Made by a program: the position numbers and the translations under genes | Origin: Ashinkailepas kermadecensis | Taxonomy: Eukaryota; Arthropoda; Thecostraca; Neolepadidae | Assembly (NCBI GenBank): GCA_034440615.1 | Contig: JAOTOM010005102.1 | Coordinates: 62,001-126,000, forward strand | DNA: 64,000 nt | Direction: 5' to 3' | Shown: piece after piece, positions 9,603-22,247 of the stretch | Layout: every line of letters begins with the position of its first letter | Numbering within the stretch: position 1 is the first letter of the stretch | Notes under the pieces: generated by a model | The model's input: the letters and a program-made list of their open reading frames with translations, nothing else | Told to the model about the DNA's origin: nothing | The model's database searches: none

Positions 9603-11749
9603 GGCATGCAATAATGGAGAAGGCTACAATGTGTGTGCATACCAGCGGTGACCGAAGAACACAATTAAGAGCGGTCGGAGTGTCAAGGGTCAAGGGTCAA
9701 GGGTCGCACGGTCCTAAATGCTATTTGGACAAACATTGGGGCCTTTAGGACTGCCAAGAGAGTCAATAGAAAAATTGCATGCCATATACATATTAAATGA
9801 CACTGAGCGACGGCTATAGGGTCAGTTTTGGTGTCCCGACTATGCTGAAGTCTTGTAAGCATGGGCATTGCAAATGAGATGACTTGACATCAATGGTGTG
9901 TAGAGCACTGTCTTGAGTAGCATGTATATTATGTGGGGGGGGACACGAGTTATTTTGAAGTCCATCCTTTCCCTACAACGCCCAAAGGGTCAATATTAAA
10001 CTCACACAAAGTGTGGGGGTGGTGGGGGTGACGCTGCCCCCTCCGTCCCCTGGTTGCCACGCTCTTGATTTTGATTGTCCTCGCGAGTGGAGTTGACGAG
10101 ATCGCCGTCCTCGAAAATTACGTCCATATCGCGATTTAATCTGATGAAGAAGTGGTACCAAGACAAGAGGCGGTACTGACCAATGTCATCAGTTGGCATA
10201 TACACACGCCACGGGGCTTAACATACACTGAGAGCAACTGAAATTGGTGGACGGTATTTCATTTTGATTGACTTTTCGACTCTACTGCCCGAAGTGAGAG
10301 GCATCAATTAACACATTACCTCATACGTTTTTGGGTTATCCTGTCACCTGCCATTAACAGAGGGAAAATGCGTTAAATCGGACTGAACCTAACATCACAA
10401 GCAGGTGCTGGCCAGCTTGGACAAACAAAACACAAACCACAGGCCTGATCAAGGTGCTACCGATGAGGTAAAGCAACAGCCGCCTGTGATCTCCCGGACC
10501 ACAGGCCGCATTGAATGAACATATCTGAACGGTCAGCAGCTCTGCTCATTTTGGCAGGGACGTGCAGCATGGAGCCCAACTTGTTATGTCCAAAATGTGA
10601 CATACAGAGATAGGCTGGCAACTATGAGCCACAAGGGCCTTTTTTAGTTGTGGCTTTTTTGTTAAAAATTTTACACCAAATATTATATTAAACACCATTT
10701 TTTTAAATAAAAAAAAAAAAACCCCTATTCTTATAATGATTTATGGAAGGGGTGGCAATGGTATATCTCCACGTCCCACCTCCCTCCCTGGGCCGAGTCT
10801 TCGGCTCAGCTCAACGGGAAACGGGGACAGGTGGCCGGTGGTATGCATACAATCCGCATGTGCGCTTTGGTTTCGGTACAAATACCATATTCTCGCACCC
10901 GCGTGGGCTTCGGCACAAGCTCATTCTCACGAAGGTATGGGAACAAATTGCATCCTCCAGGTGCTACAGTGTCACTCAACTTACCAACACCAGCCCTAAT
11001 TGTATGTTCTCTTACCCATCTGTCGTTTTCACAGGTGTCAGTTTATGAATACATCACGCACTCCCTAAGATGGCATGCCTAAAGTTAGTGCGTACGGCGC
11101 CAGGTGAAACTATATCACGTAACGACAGAAAGTAAAGTCAAAAGAAGTTGCATCACTACGCTATTTTATTTAATCATTGATGTTGCTTAACTTGCATTTA
11201 AGTTACAAAACTGGTCAAAATACCTTAGGCAGAAGCTTTAACAAAAGGCCACACATGAGCACATTAGAGACCAGGGCAAGGTTCACAACACATCAGACGA
11301 AATGTACAAGTTACGTTCTACAACATAATTTTGATGCCACTATGCACCTCAGGCGGTCACGATTGAAATTACCACTCCCAGTATGGACGTTCGTACTCAT
11401 AACGTGCATGAGAAACATCATCTGCTATATAACCTAGCGGTTGAATGCGTCGTAAAAGAACCCAAAGAAACATCATCTACTTGACATTGACCAATTGATT
11501 GAACTATTCAATTGGCGCCAAATCCGGCCGAGAATACGAAACTAACACGCGATGGTGATGTTAGGGCTCTGAACGTTGTGAGTCGATTCTTCGTTTGCCA
11601 AAGTTCCCAACACAGGAGCTAATATTTAGTGGCATTAGTGTCACGCCGGATTAGTAGCATACACACATAGAAGCTGGTACATACATGCATGCATCTACGC
11701 AAACATACATGCACATATAATACGCATACACACACGCACACACGCACAC

Positions 11750-11755
11750 GCTCAC

Positions 11756-11845
<90 letters not shown>

Positions 11846-11861
11846 ACACACACACATATAT
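11750..11861. repeat. (CA)n microsatellite
   Basis: About 110 bp of almost pure CA/TG dinucleotide repeat, flanked by imperfect CA-rich sequence from 11,655. The ORFs across it are artefacts of the repeat. Confidence 0.97.
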
Positions 11862-12595
11862 AGATATAGATATCACTATATATGCATACATCAACTTTCT
11901 CCGTGCAATGGGAAGGTATGTGCCAGCGCTGTATGTGTACTGATATTTATACCATGCCCATTGCGAGCATCAGTAGTTAATAACATGCAACACAGCTGGT
12001 AATGTCGCAGCCAGTGCTGTACAGCTGTACAGCTGTATAATGTACAGCTGGGTACCGCCGACGGTCGCCGTAGCCATACCAACGCCTGAGTGCGCCACAA
12101 TAGCCGCCGAGGTGTAACCACTGCTGGGTCGCCGCATGACCACTCGGCCTCCTTGAGCCTGAGGCGGTCGATCGGCCTCTGGGCGGCTTACCGGGCGGCT
12201 TACCTGAGAGAGGGGGGGGAGGTACGATATCATGTGGTCGGATCTGGCTGGGGAAAGGCGGCCCTGTCGCGTCGTCAGCTGGAACAGCTAAGTCCGCTGG
12301 CTTGCGACAGAGGCTCGAAGGTGCTCCTCGTACGCGTAGGGGCACCAAAAGAGGAAGGAGGCACCCTGACCCCACCCCCTAAGTGTTCGTAATTCTTGTT
12401 TTCGGAACCTGAAAACCAGAAAATAGAAACCAGTCCCCTACCCCATGCTCGACAACTTGTTGTCTGAAAAATTTTATCTAAAGATAAATTCCAATATATC
12501 TCCCCTATCACCACAAAAAGCAGGAACTTCGTTCAATCCTGCCGATCCCCCCTTCAGAAATCCTGGGTGCGCTGTTCATACATCTGGAGAATGAT

Positions 12596-12790
12596 AATGT
12601 CGACTGTCTGACTGTCGGTCTGCCTGACTGTCGGTATGTCTGACTGTCTGTCTGTCTGACGGTCGGTCTATCTGACAGTCGGTCTATCTGACTGTCGGTC
12701 TGTCTGACTGTGGACTGTCTGACTGTCGGTTTGCCTGACTGTCGGTCTGTCTGACTGTCGGTCTGCCTGACTGTCGGTCTGTCTGCAGTC
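12596..12790. repeat. GACTGTCGGTCT tandem repeat
   Basis: About 195 bp built from an 8- or 16-bp unit (CTGACTGTCGGTCTGT and variants). Confidence 0.9.
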
Positions 12791-13825
12791 CTCATGCATG
12801 TGGAGCGGAATAAGCTATTAACTGATGCTCTACAATTGGCTGCCGCCCGCGGTGATAGCTGGACTGGAGTGGAATTATGCTCGTTAAAGCCACACCAAGT
12901 TGTGTGACAAGCTTTCGTGACGATGCGTTTGTAATGATCTGCTATGCAGTGCAGATTGTAATCTCACCTGGCATGCATGGCTATTGGAAATGCTCCTACA
13001 TAGTTAATATGTGAGATTATATCGTAATGAACTGAGAGAATGCAGTAGACGTTCAGACATACTTTCGAAGTAATGCGTTGGAAAAAAATATGAATACCCC
13101 AAATTCTACTTGGCATAAAGTACCTCCTGTGAAAAACAAATTGTATTTAGTAGTTCCATTCGTCCGGTGATATATCTTACTAGCGAACACAAAGAAGACC
13201 CACATCCAATCAGGTTACAGACCATATACCATACATGTATTATTCACATATACCATACAATTGTAATGTTTTCGCATCGCATTTGCGAATTGGTTAAACT
13301 ATATTTTTGCATGATAGAAAATAAATCAGATCAAACATTTTGGTTCACATCCACAAGGAATACTCTGCGTAAATGTGAACTTACTAAAACAAAGATTCAA
13401 ACTGTTCGATGATAAATCACTTTCAAAAGTAGCCTTGCCTTACTCTTGAATATGCTCTGGCTCTAAAAGTTTCAGTCCTTAATGCAAGCGACATTTACAC
13501 AAGAGTACAGTATTCCTTGCCAATTTGGGTCAACACATTTCATCTTGTTTTATTTCCAATCATGGCACTCAAGGATATATTCTCCATTTCTTCTCACAAT
13601 TACATATCGTGGTGTATTGCCTATTTCAGTGATTATGAAAGGGGCTTTCCCAAACTGAAGGCCAGTTCAGTCAGCTCATTGGTTGTGCGCTTTAGTGTGT
13701 TGCGGTAGACAGAAGATTTCTTGAAGAGCTAAAAAAGCATGGCGTTGTCTCAAGCGATAGAGCGACAATGTAGGTACATCTACAGCATACGCATACATGT
13801 ATTCATAGTTGTAAATATATTTATT

Positions 13826-13826
<1 letters not shown>

Positions 13827-13856
<30 letters not shown>

Positions 13857-13858
13857 CT
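13827..13858. repeat. Short (AT)n tract
   Basis: About 30 bp of AT dinucleotide repeat, 250 bp upstream of the larger GA/TA array. Confidence 0.9.
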
Positions 13859-14082
13859 ATAATTACAGCTATGGGAGGGAGTGCACTGAGCATATTGAAG
13901 GGTGCCTTTTCTCTGAGAGGGTCGCCTTTGTCTGATAAAAATTCCTTCAGTGAAGGGGAATGAGTGGAGGAGGTGCACTCGAACTTCCCCCGTTCAGAGA
14001 GGCGCCACTTTTCAATAGCGGGGCGCATGCCCCAAGTGTCCCTTCCCACTCGATCTGCCCTGGATAGAGGGAGAAAGAAGAT

Positions 14083-14589
<507 letters not shown>

Positions 14590-14913
14590 GATGGACATTT
14601 TACTGTTCGACAATGGCAAATGTGGCATGCAAATGCACCGATAGTAAAATATAGAACAGTTACAGAGGCGAATATCCTCATTCGAAATCAGAGAACTAAG
14701 CGAACACACGTATCGTACACAATAGATGGCATACTGCAATGAAGTAAACTTCGGACCCCTCTTTCGAAATGCGTTTGACTCCCGTGTGCCCAGACCCGTC
14801 GGGTCCTGTCATGAACGCTCCGAGCGGAAGCCGTCACCCGTCGGCCGGCGCCGGCTCACGCTGACGCTGCAGTTGACGCCTCGAGCTGCGGCTGTGGCGG
14901 AATGTTATGCTTT

Positions 14914-15344
14914 AAGGACTGTTCACACCTAGCGTAATCTCGACGCGAAACAGCCAGGGCAATGACGGACTAGGCGTAATCCCGACGCACTGGGCGTAAT
15001 TTCGACGCGACGACATACCAGTGAATATCAGCAAATATAGCAGATATAGCAAGTATAGCAGCAAGTATATAATCAGAAGATCAGCAAATGTGGCGACCGC
15101 AGATTATTCCGAGCAGTGTGTCGACCTTGTGTCAAGGCCGCTTGTGCGCCGAGCGGAAAACGTTGAGAAAACCCAACTTTGTCCGCTCGGAAATCGTCAG
15201 CGTTTTGTAGGACTCGGCAGACAGCTGACGCAAGGCCGACGCAATGGCAGAATCGGCAGACTCATTGGGCCCCATGCTAACTGTCCGCTAGCTTTGCGTC
15301 GATTCCGACAGTGCGTCGAGATTACGCTAGGTGTGAACAGTCCT
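14914..15344. mobile_element. MITE with 32-bp TIRs, PIF/Harbinger-like
   Basis: A 431-bp element with perfect 32-bp terminal inverted repeats (14,914-14,945 and 15,313-15,344) starting AGGACTGTTCACACCTAGCG. It is flanked by a 3-bp TTA duplication at 14,911-14,913 and 15,345-15,347. The 3-bp TTA duplication is the signature of PIF/Harbinger elements. There is no transposase ORF. A GCGTAATNNCGACGC motif repeats inside the left end (14,934-15,010). Confidence 0.85.
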
Positions 15345-16949
15345 TTAGTCAGGTCCGGTGACGGCGCGGCGACGGCCGGTCGGCAGGTGTTATGATTATG
15401 GGGCAAGGAAGTCATTGCGTCATGTCACCATTGTACCATGTCGCCATTGCACATGTAGCTGTTGGAAGTCATCAACCGAGCCCCTCCCTCCGAGTTCCGG
15501 CACGTGATTGACCCGTGATGGGTGTGGCCGAGCGGTGCGGGACAAACTCTGGTCAGGTAGTCGTGACAGGGCAGCGACGGGGGCGAGACGTTGTCGACTG
15601 GCCCACCCGGTAAGACAATGGAGCGTTGTCCCTCACTGGCGATTGGGGAAACTGTTGAAAAACTGTTGCTCGAATGCCCGCCGTATTGTTTAATCATCAG
15701 CCCGGTCAATACAAAGACATTAGCGTCTGTTGAATTCGAGGACTTGTCGGATGACAGAAAAAGTTGGAATTGAGAACCAGTTACCGCACAATGGAAGCAA
15801 ACTCCAGACTATCGCTGCCAGGCAAACCAAACTTGCCTATAATACTCGGATATGCAGGTGCCGATCGACACCACATGGCGTGTAAACGTTTTCGACCGGC
15901 GGCGGTGCTGGCGCCATCGTCCCCGACGGGCGCGTGACCCTGACCGGAAGTGGACCGCGGGGTGGGGTGGCACTCGGTGCGGTCGATGCGGCCAATTGTG
16001 TCCCCGTTTAGCCGGTGCTGGTGCACGTGGCCGTCGTCGAGGGCCGCGTCTGAACTGCCATTCGATGTCGACGAGGCCTGTTTGAGAACACATTAGCACC
16101 GTTTGGGCGGCGGTTCCGGCGCGCTTGTTGACGCGCGCGAGCGGAGAAGTGCTCACATTAATTACACACCCATAATCAGCGACCGTAAATACTTCACTGT
16201 GCGAGTGACACAAACGGTCTGGGCGTGAAAGCCGCATGCCAGGTGATTTGGACGAATGGTGGAAACATACGGCAACAACATACCAACAGCGAGTTGAACA
16301 GAAGTACCCGCCGTTGTAGACTGACCGGCATATTAACCGTCAGCACCAAACACATTTCACTCTCCACCCAAGAGGCAACCAAGAGCGATCACTACCAAAC
16401 AGCCATTTCAACCATAAATGAACTACAATGTAAAAATAGTTTCTCACTATGTGTACTCCAACACTCCAAGGGATGGTGGAGACGGCCTAGTGGCATGGGA
16501 AATGCGGAACAAAACTTCGCAGCTTGAAATATACAACTCGTCGAATATGAATCTACATGCTCGTGCTTACACTGCAACACTGTAACAAGGTTTATTCGGT
16601 TATGCTCGAGCGCACTGTTACCACTTTTATCGCCGTTTACGACCAGGCTGCGGTGAGTTACGCAATAGCTTAATGATATTGACAAGGCTACAATACCATG
16701 CATTACAGGTCCACTGTAATAACACAGCATAGCACTTTCACTATTGTGTCATCTTGCAGCAGATATAAGTACAGGGTTGTTGCTTAACGCAGTCTAACAT
16801 TGACGTCAGACTCCGATAAATGTGCTAAAAATGCACCTCGCGTAGCTGAGTAAACTTTTGCTTACGGTGTAAGCCACAGAACACCATCCAATGTGGTATT
16901 TGCCACGAAATTTAAATCGTACTACATGTTTACATCTGCTGTCAATCGG

Positions 16950-17095
16950 TGTTTCAGGATGGTAGGGTGGTAGGGTCAATGAGTGTTCCAAGGTGGTTGG
17001 GTGGTAGGGTTAATCAGTGTTCCAGGATGGTAGGGTGGTAGGGCCAATCAGTGTTCTAGGGTGGTAGGGTGGTATGATCAATCAGTGATCCAAGG
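16950..17095. repeat. About 38-bp tandem repeat
   Basis: Four copies of a unit containing GGTGGTAGGGTCAATCAGTG. No coding signal. Confidence 0.8.
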
Positions 17096-17574
17096 TGAGT
17101 ATGACGGTAAAACGCTGCCAAAATGAGCTTTCGACAAGTTTAGTTAGGTCATGCTCGGAACGTATTGTGGATGTAGCGGCGGAATAGGTACTGTGTAGAC
17201 ATTTCCGAAACAAACCAACGACATGACCGTATGGCGCGCATTGTTAACGGCCAAATCCGGTCCAATCAAACCCCTGCGCTGCGATTCGCACCGAACCTGT
17301 TGTGCCCGTAAAGGCACGTAGAGGGTGCTGGACGCATAAGGGCAAGTGTAAAAAGCGCAGTGCAGTCGCATCTCCGTATACATCGGTCAGAGGTGCATTG
17401 CCTTGCGAGTTTATTTAGCCACGCGACTTCAAACACGCATGCGTAGATGGAGTGATTTCGGATACGATAGTTTACCAAATTGCGTTATTGAAGGCAGGCA
17501 TCACCTTTCTGTGACTGAACCCGAGATCCCGGGACACAGATGAACTACAGGACCTCTTTACCACCCGGAACGGA

Positions 17575-17765
17575 TGACGAGTGCTGACTGCGGCGAGATA
17601 TTTAGGGCACGATGCCTGCGGGAAGAGATTTACCGTACGATGCGAGCGGCGAGAGATTTGCTGTACGATGCCTGAGGGAAGATAGTTACGGTACGATGCA
17701 CGTGGCGTGAGATTTACGATACGATGCCTGCGGCGAGACTTACGGTACGCTGCCTGCGCGCGTGA
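17575..17765. repeat. About 28-bp tandem repeat
   Basis: Six to seven degenerate copies of a unit of the type GCGGCGAGAGATTTACGGTA + CGATGCCT. Confidence 0.8.
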
Positions 17766-20473
17766 ATGTCGCTGCAAATTTCTTTAATTAAGCAAATATT
17801 GAGATTACTTTAGGAGGGGTATTGTGATGAGATCTGGCAAATCTCAAATGAAGCTTATCAAATCAAATTTTCTCACTCAGAGCAAGATCTGCTCCTGAAG
17901 AGCAGATCTGGCTGTGAGTGAGACAATTAGAGCTTGAGGTGCTGTACCAATACGTCACACGCTGTTGTGAGTTGCCGACGAGCGGAAACGCTGCCGCGAC
18001 CCTCTTTCCTTGAACAAACACTAAGAGCACCCCGTGAGTAATATTGGAATAAGAATTGATAAAAAGCAACAGGAAGCCAACTGAGATACCCATATCCTTC
18101 CAGTTACGGACGAGATGACATGCTATCGGGGCATCCACAATGATGCAATCTGAATGATCTTCGCGCAGAAACCGCAGTGCAGCAGACAAAGCAAATCTGT
18201 AGTAGACATGCACGAAGCCTGCCTGCGGAATTGTACTCCGAGCTCCGTGGCCTGACATGACCTTCCGCTTTTGACAACAAATATCCGGAAAAGATGCGCC
18301 GTCAACTAGGCCAAACAAGCGACGAGTAAGTGTCGCCTACTCCTTGCCGTCGGTAAAAAAAAACAGAACTGTATGGTGGTAGCGTCCACCCCAGGAGGCA
18401 AGAGTTATCGGAGCGAGCAAACCAAATCTGAAGCAGCTGGCGTAAAGTCGGCGCCGTAAAGCGAAGCGATGATTTTGTCATTTAGGGAAAAGTTCGGTGC
18501 CTCCATGATTTTGCTGCAGGCTGAGTTCCATCGGTGGCCAGCGGTGGACGTGGCTACCTATCGCAGTCGCCGGTGGACAGTGGAGCCAGACTAAAGCCTC
18601 TGGCCCGACGGCTGTAGTCCGCAGGTGTACGGACACACACAGTCCCACCCAGGGAGGGGGTGGGGGAGGAGGTGAGTCATGGAATGCTATCGACCGGCTG
18701 AGCCGGCCCGATGAAAAATGCAGCTCTAAAGAATGTAGTCATCGGTTTTTGTTTGCTGCGTTGGATCGCACATGGAGCTGTAGGGAAGGAAAGTTTAGAT
18801 TGCGTTTGTTTTTCGCCTACGTCATCAAATATCATGCAGGATATTAACGGGAAGAACTTGCCCCCCCCCCCTCCCTCCAACCTTCCGTTGTCGAATAATT
18901 GGGCGCATCATCCCACAGTGCCGTTTCTTTTCCATACATTGGAGTACTACGCTGTCCTACCTATTTGTCCATATTCATTATTCATTGACTTATTCATCAC
19001 ACACGTCGATTGATGTCGCAATTCTTAATACCAGCATAAGGCGCCTGGACGTAGTAGGGCAAGTGTCAAAAGCGCCAGTGAAGTCGAATCTCCGTGTATG
19101 TCAGCTATAGGCAGAGTAGATATACTGGGCCGTTCTGGACTCGAGTTCCGAAGAGGAAGAGCGAATGCAAGCTCTTGCTGCGCGATGACCTGGTCAATTG
19201 AATGACCTTGACCGGTCGCCATACGGCTCCATGGTCACGTGAGTCAGCTGGGCGATAGGGTGGTAGCGTGCAATAATGGTTTATTCGGCTACTTTAACTC
19301 GGAGTAGAGTGCATCCAGCAAAACCAGGTGTGTCTGCCCCCGGCCACATACGCATTGTCTGAGTGTTTTACAACCACGCGCCTTCAAGCATGCATGCGGA
19401 GCTACAGTGGTTTCGGATGTGATATATTCGCCAAATTGCATTACTAAAAACAGTGGTAAAAAGCGTCACCTCTTCCTGGTATTGAACACGACGCCTCAGG
19501 AACACTGATCAGTAACGTTCATGGGTGGATAACGTCATGTGACTGGTGTGGCCTATGCCATACCAATTTTGCTTAGATTTAGCATGGGCATCGACAGGAA
19601 AGAATAGCATAGCAAAACGCCGTATGCCCCACCAACCCTGACTGCGCTCCTCCACTCATGGCAACGCTGCCGCTGACACCAGGGACGGGTGCCAATGACA
19701 ACGCTGCCGCTGACACCAGGGACTGGTGCCAGTCGCCGGCTGAGACGTGGCTGTCCGCACACGGGACTGTCGCCGTAAACCACCTTCTTGAAACACAGAT
19801 TGGTAGTACTTCGTGAAAAATCCTGTGATTAATGTCGGCAAATATTAAGGTTAAAAGCGCAACGGACACCGAGGTTGAAAATTGTAGCTGGAAATGTTGC
19901 ATTACCCGGTGATTCGCTGCTTGTCGCTGTGGTGTTTGAGCCGCGGGTTCGAATCCAGGCGTCTCCGATACTTTACGCTCGGTATGCACACACGCCAAAC
20001 CATCAGGACTGCAGCAGGCAGCCATAATATGATTCCGTGGTGATGTGGTTCATAACCTCTCGAACATTCCACCGGGTCATGTGAATTTTTGGCTTGTTTG
20101 TTTAAATGCTAGGGAAGGGTGGATTAACACGCGCACGTCCGGGGGCTTGGCACTGTTACGTGGCACTGTAAGACGTGGAGCTTGGCACTGTTACAAAGTA
20201 TGTCAATTATAAAAGAATACAGCAGCATGAACGCGTTCCGAAGTGAATCGGGTAGCGTCTGTGTGCGAGACGAACGGGCAGCCCCTCTGTGCGAGACGAT
20301 CGGGCAGCGTCGGTGTGCGAGACGAAAGCGAAAGGTGAACGTGTCAGAAACAACGGACGGCGAGTCGATGCCTTTGCTGGCTTGGTGGAGCAGTGGGCCG
20401 AACACAATGTGAAAGGAAGTTCATTCATGGCCACAAAGCGCCGGGAACTAAACTACCCGCAGCCCTAACAGCA

Positions 20474-20546
20474 GGGGCTGTAGCTCAGGTGGTAGAGCGC
20501 TCGCTTAGCATGTGAGAGGTACGGGGATCGATACCCCGCAGCTCCA
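20474..20546 (+). tRNA. tRNA-Ala(AGC)
   Basis: 73 nt fold as a complete cloverleaf. The acceptor arms GGGGCTG/CAGCTCC pair with one G-U, the D stem is GCTC/GAGC, and the anticodon stem CTCGC/GTGAG encloses loop TTAGCAT with anticodon AGC. The T stem is CGGGG/CCCCG and the discriminator is A. The A box (TAGCTCAGGTGG) is good. The T loop is ATCGATA, so the nearly universal T54 is A and the B box has one mismatch (GGATCGATACC). No CCA is encoded, as expected for a eukaryotic gene. It sits in sense orientation in a kinesin intron. It may be functional or a recent pseudogene. Confidence 0.9.
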
Positions 20547-20781
20547 ACGTTTTCGATGACGGGCGCTAATTTTCGTGTTAGTGCAGCAAAATATGATGTT
20601 CGAGAGCCTGGTCGTGAGCGACGCACCCGAACATCTCTCACGAACCTTGTGAGGAACGTCTGCTGGTGCCAAATGGTGCATGTCAACGTCGGCGTCCCAT
20701 ACAAAGTATGGGGGTATGAGAGAGTTATTATGTCAGATGTTATAGTGTGCTGCCGGTGTATACTCCACTGTTTGCTACAAG

Positions 20782-20960
20782 CAGAGGCGCAGTCAGGGTT
20801 CCCCTTAGCACACATAAATACACTAGATAAGCGATACATTTTGAGATTCTCACGACGCAAAACCATGAATTTTTGGCGAGCTTCCCGCGCCGGAACCTTT
20901 CTTTCCTTCATCATTATTTTCGGGTCGGGTCCCTTTAGGAAAATCCTGGTTGCGTCACTG
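20782..20960. mobile_element. hAT-like MITE copy 1
   Basis: A 179-bp element bounded by CAGAGGCGCAGTCAGG at the left and CCTGGTTGCGTCACTG at the right, which are inverted repeats. It is flanked by a perfect 8-bp duplication GCTACAAG (20,774-20,781 and 20,961-20,968), diagnostic of hAT insertion. No transposase. Confidence 0.88.
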
Positions 20961-21255
20961 GCTACAAGTGTGCTATAAGCATGGCAACTTTCCCTGTCAC
21001 AAACAAGTGTTGTGACTTGATTGTGACGGGCAGATTCTGTAATATTGCGATATCCTGATATCGGAACCTTTTGGATTTGCTGATACGCGGTTTTGTTTTG
21101 GATGTGCGCTGTATGCGTGGAATTCTGCTATGAGAAGAACTCACAATAATCCTGTCTGGTAGGGATAGAGTTACTGCGATGCTACTGGAGATGGTATGCC
21201 CTCAGTCTGAGTGAGAGGTCATAAATTGACCAGCACCTTCTCTCCGTGCGACTAT

Positions 21256-21432
21256 CAGAGGCGCAGCCAAGGGTCCCCCTTAGCACCTAAAAGTACACTG
21301 GAACAAACGATAACTTTTCATTTTTCACCACGCAAAACCCTGAATTTTCTACGCACTTAGCGAAGCTTTCTCGATTTCAGCATAATTGTTGGAGGTCGCC
21401 CCCTCCTTAGGAAAGCTCTGGCTGCGCCACTG
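21256..21432. mobile_element. hAT-like MITE copy 2
   Basis: A 177-bp relative of the element at 20,782, with termini CAGAGGCGCAGCCAAG and CTGGCTGCGCCACTG. It shares the internal CACGCAAAACC and TAGGAAA segments with copy 1. The flanks GCGACTAT/GCCACAAT match at 6 of 8 positions, so the target duplication has decayed and this insertion is likely older. Confidence 0.85.
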
Positions 21433-21534
21433 GCCACAATGTCCGTAACTACCGTCCAGTGTCGTCCACCCAGTTGGTGGCACCCGGTAAGTCTCTCCAG
21501 CATGCTCAGCCCCGAACACGACACGGCCACGAGC

Positions 21535-22092
21535 TTGTCTGCGAGTCACACCCCGTCCGCCCTGTTGCAGCCGTGTCCCCGGCCTCCCGCCGGTCTGCGA
21601 GTCACACCCCGTCCGCCCTGTTGCAGCCGTGTCCCCGGCCTCCCGCCGGTCTGCGAGTCACAACCCGTCCGCCCTGTTCCAGCCGTGTCCCCGGCCTCCC
21701 GCTGGTCTGCGAGTCACACCCCGTCCGCCCTGTTGCAGCCGTGTCCCCGGCCTCCCGCCGGTCTGCGAGTCACAACCCGTCCGCCCTGTTCCAGCCGTGT
21801 CCCCGGCCTCCCGCTGGTCTGCGAGTCACACCCCGTCCGCCCTGTTGCAGCCGTGTCCCCGGCCTCCCGCCGGTCTGCGAGTCACACCCCGTCCGCCCTG
21901 TTGCAGCCGTGTCCCCGGCCTCCCGCCGGTCTGCGAGTCACATCCCGTCCGCCCTGTTCCAGCCGTGTCCCCGGCCTCCCGCTGGTCTGCGAGTCACACC
22001 CCGTCCGCTTTGTTCCAGCCGTGTCCCCGGCCACCCGCCGGTCTGCGAGTCACACCTCGTCCGCCCTGTTGCAGCCGTGTCGCCGGCCAGCA
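21535..22092 (+). repeat. Splice-acceptor-derived 56-bp minisatellite
   Basis: Ten tandem 56-bp copies. Each contains CCGCCCTGTTGCAG|CCGTGT (TTCCAG in some copies), i.e. a pyrimidine tract, acceptor AG and the first bases of the following kinesin exon (CCGTGTCCCCGGCC versus CCGTGTCGCCGGCC in the real exon). The last copy is the true acceptor at 22,073-22,074. The unit is not a multiple of 3, so the three long ORFs over it (21.4-22.4 kb) are frame-rotating artefacts. Confidence 0.93.
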
Positions 22093-22247
22093 CGTGCTAC
22101 AGCGACACACTGAGCACGCTGCGCTACGCCGAGCGCGCCCGGGCCATCGTCAACCATCCCGTCGTCAACGACGAGCCGGCCGGTCACGTGGTGCGACGGC
22201 TGCAGGCGGAGGTGGACCGACTGCGCAGCCTGCTCGCCGCCGGCAAG
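22075..22247 (+). CDS. Kinesin-3 motor exon f (STLRYAERARAIVNHPVVNDEP, neck)
   Basis: The exon encodes TVSPASTCYSDTLSTLRYAE and RARAIVNHPVVNDEP, then a neck helix VVRRLQAEVDRLRSLLAAGK. These are the last helix of the motor and the neck coiled coil; STLRYAxRAxxIVNxPxVNED is diagnostic of kinesin-3. The acceptor is GTTGCAG|CC, which with the single A left by exon e makes Thr, giving MVATVSPAS. The donor is less sure: AAG|GTCACG at 22,248 is my choice (phase 0). Otherwise the frame stays open to a stop after 22,325. In KIF16B-like proteins a forkhead-associated domain follows; I did not find one. Confidence 0.86.

Noticed and set aside
19905..19965. tRNA-like B box GGGTTCGAATCC
   Set aside because: No A box or cloverleaf could be formed around it; it may be a SINE remnant but I cannot support its limits.
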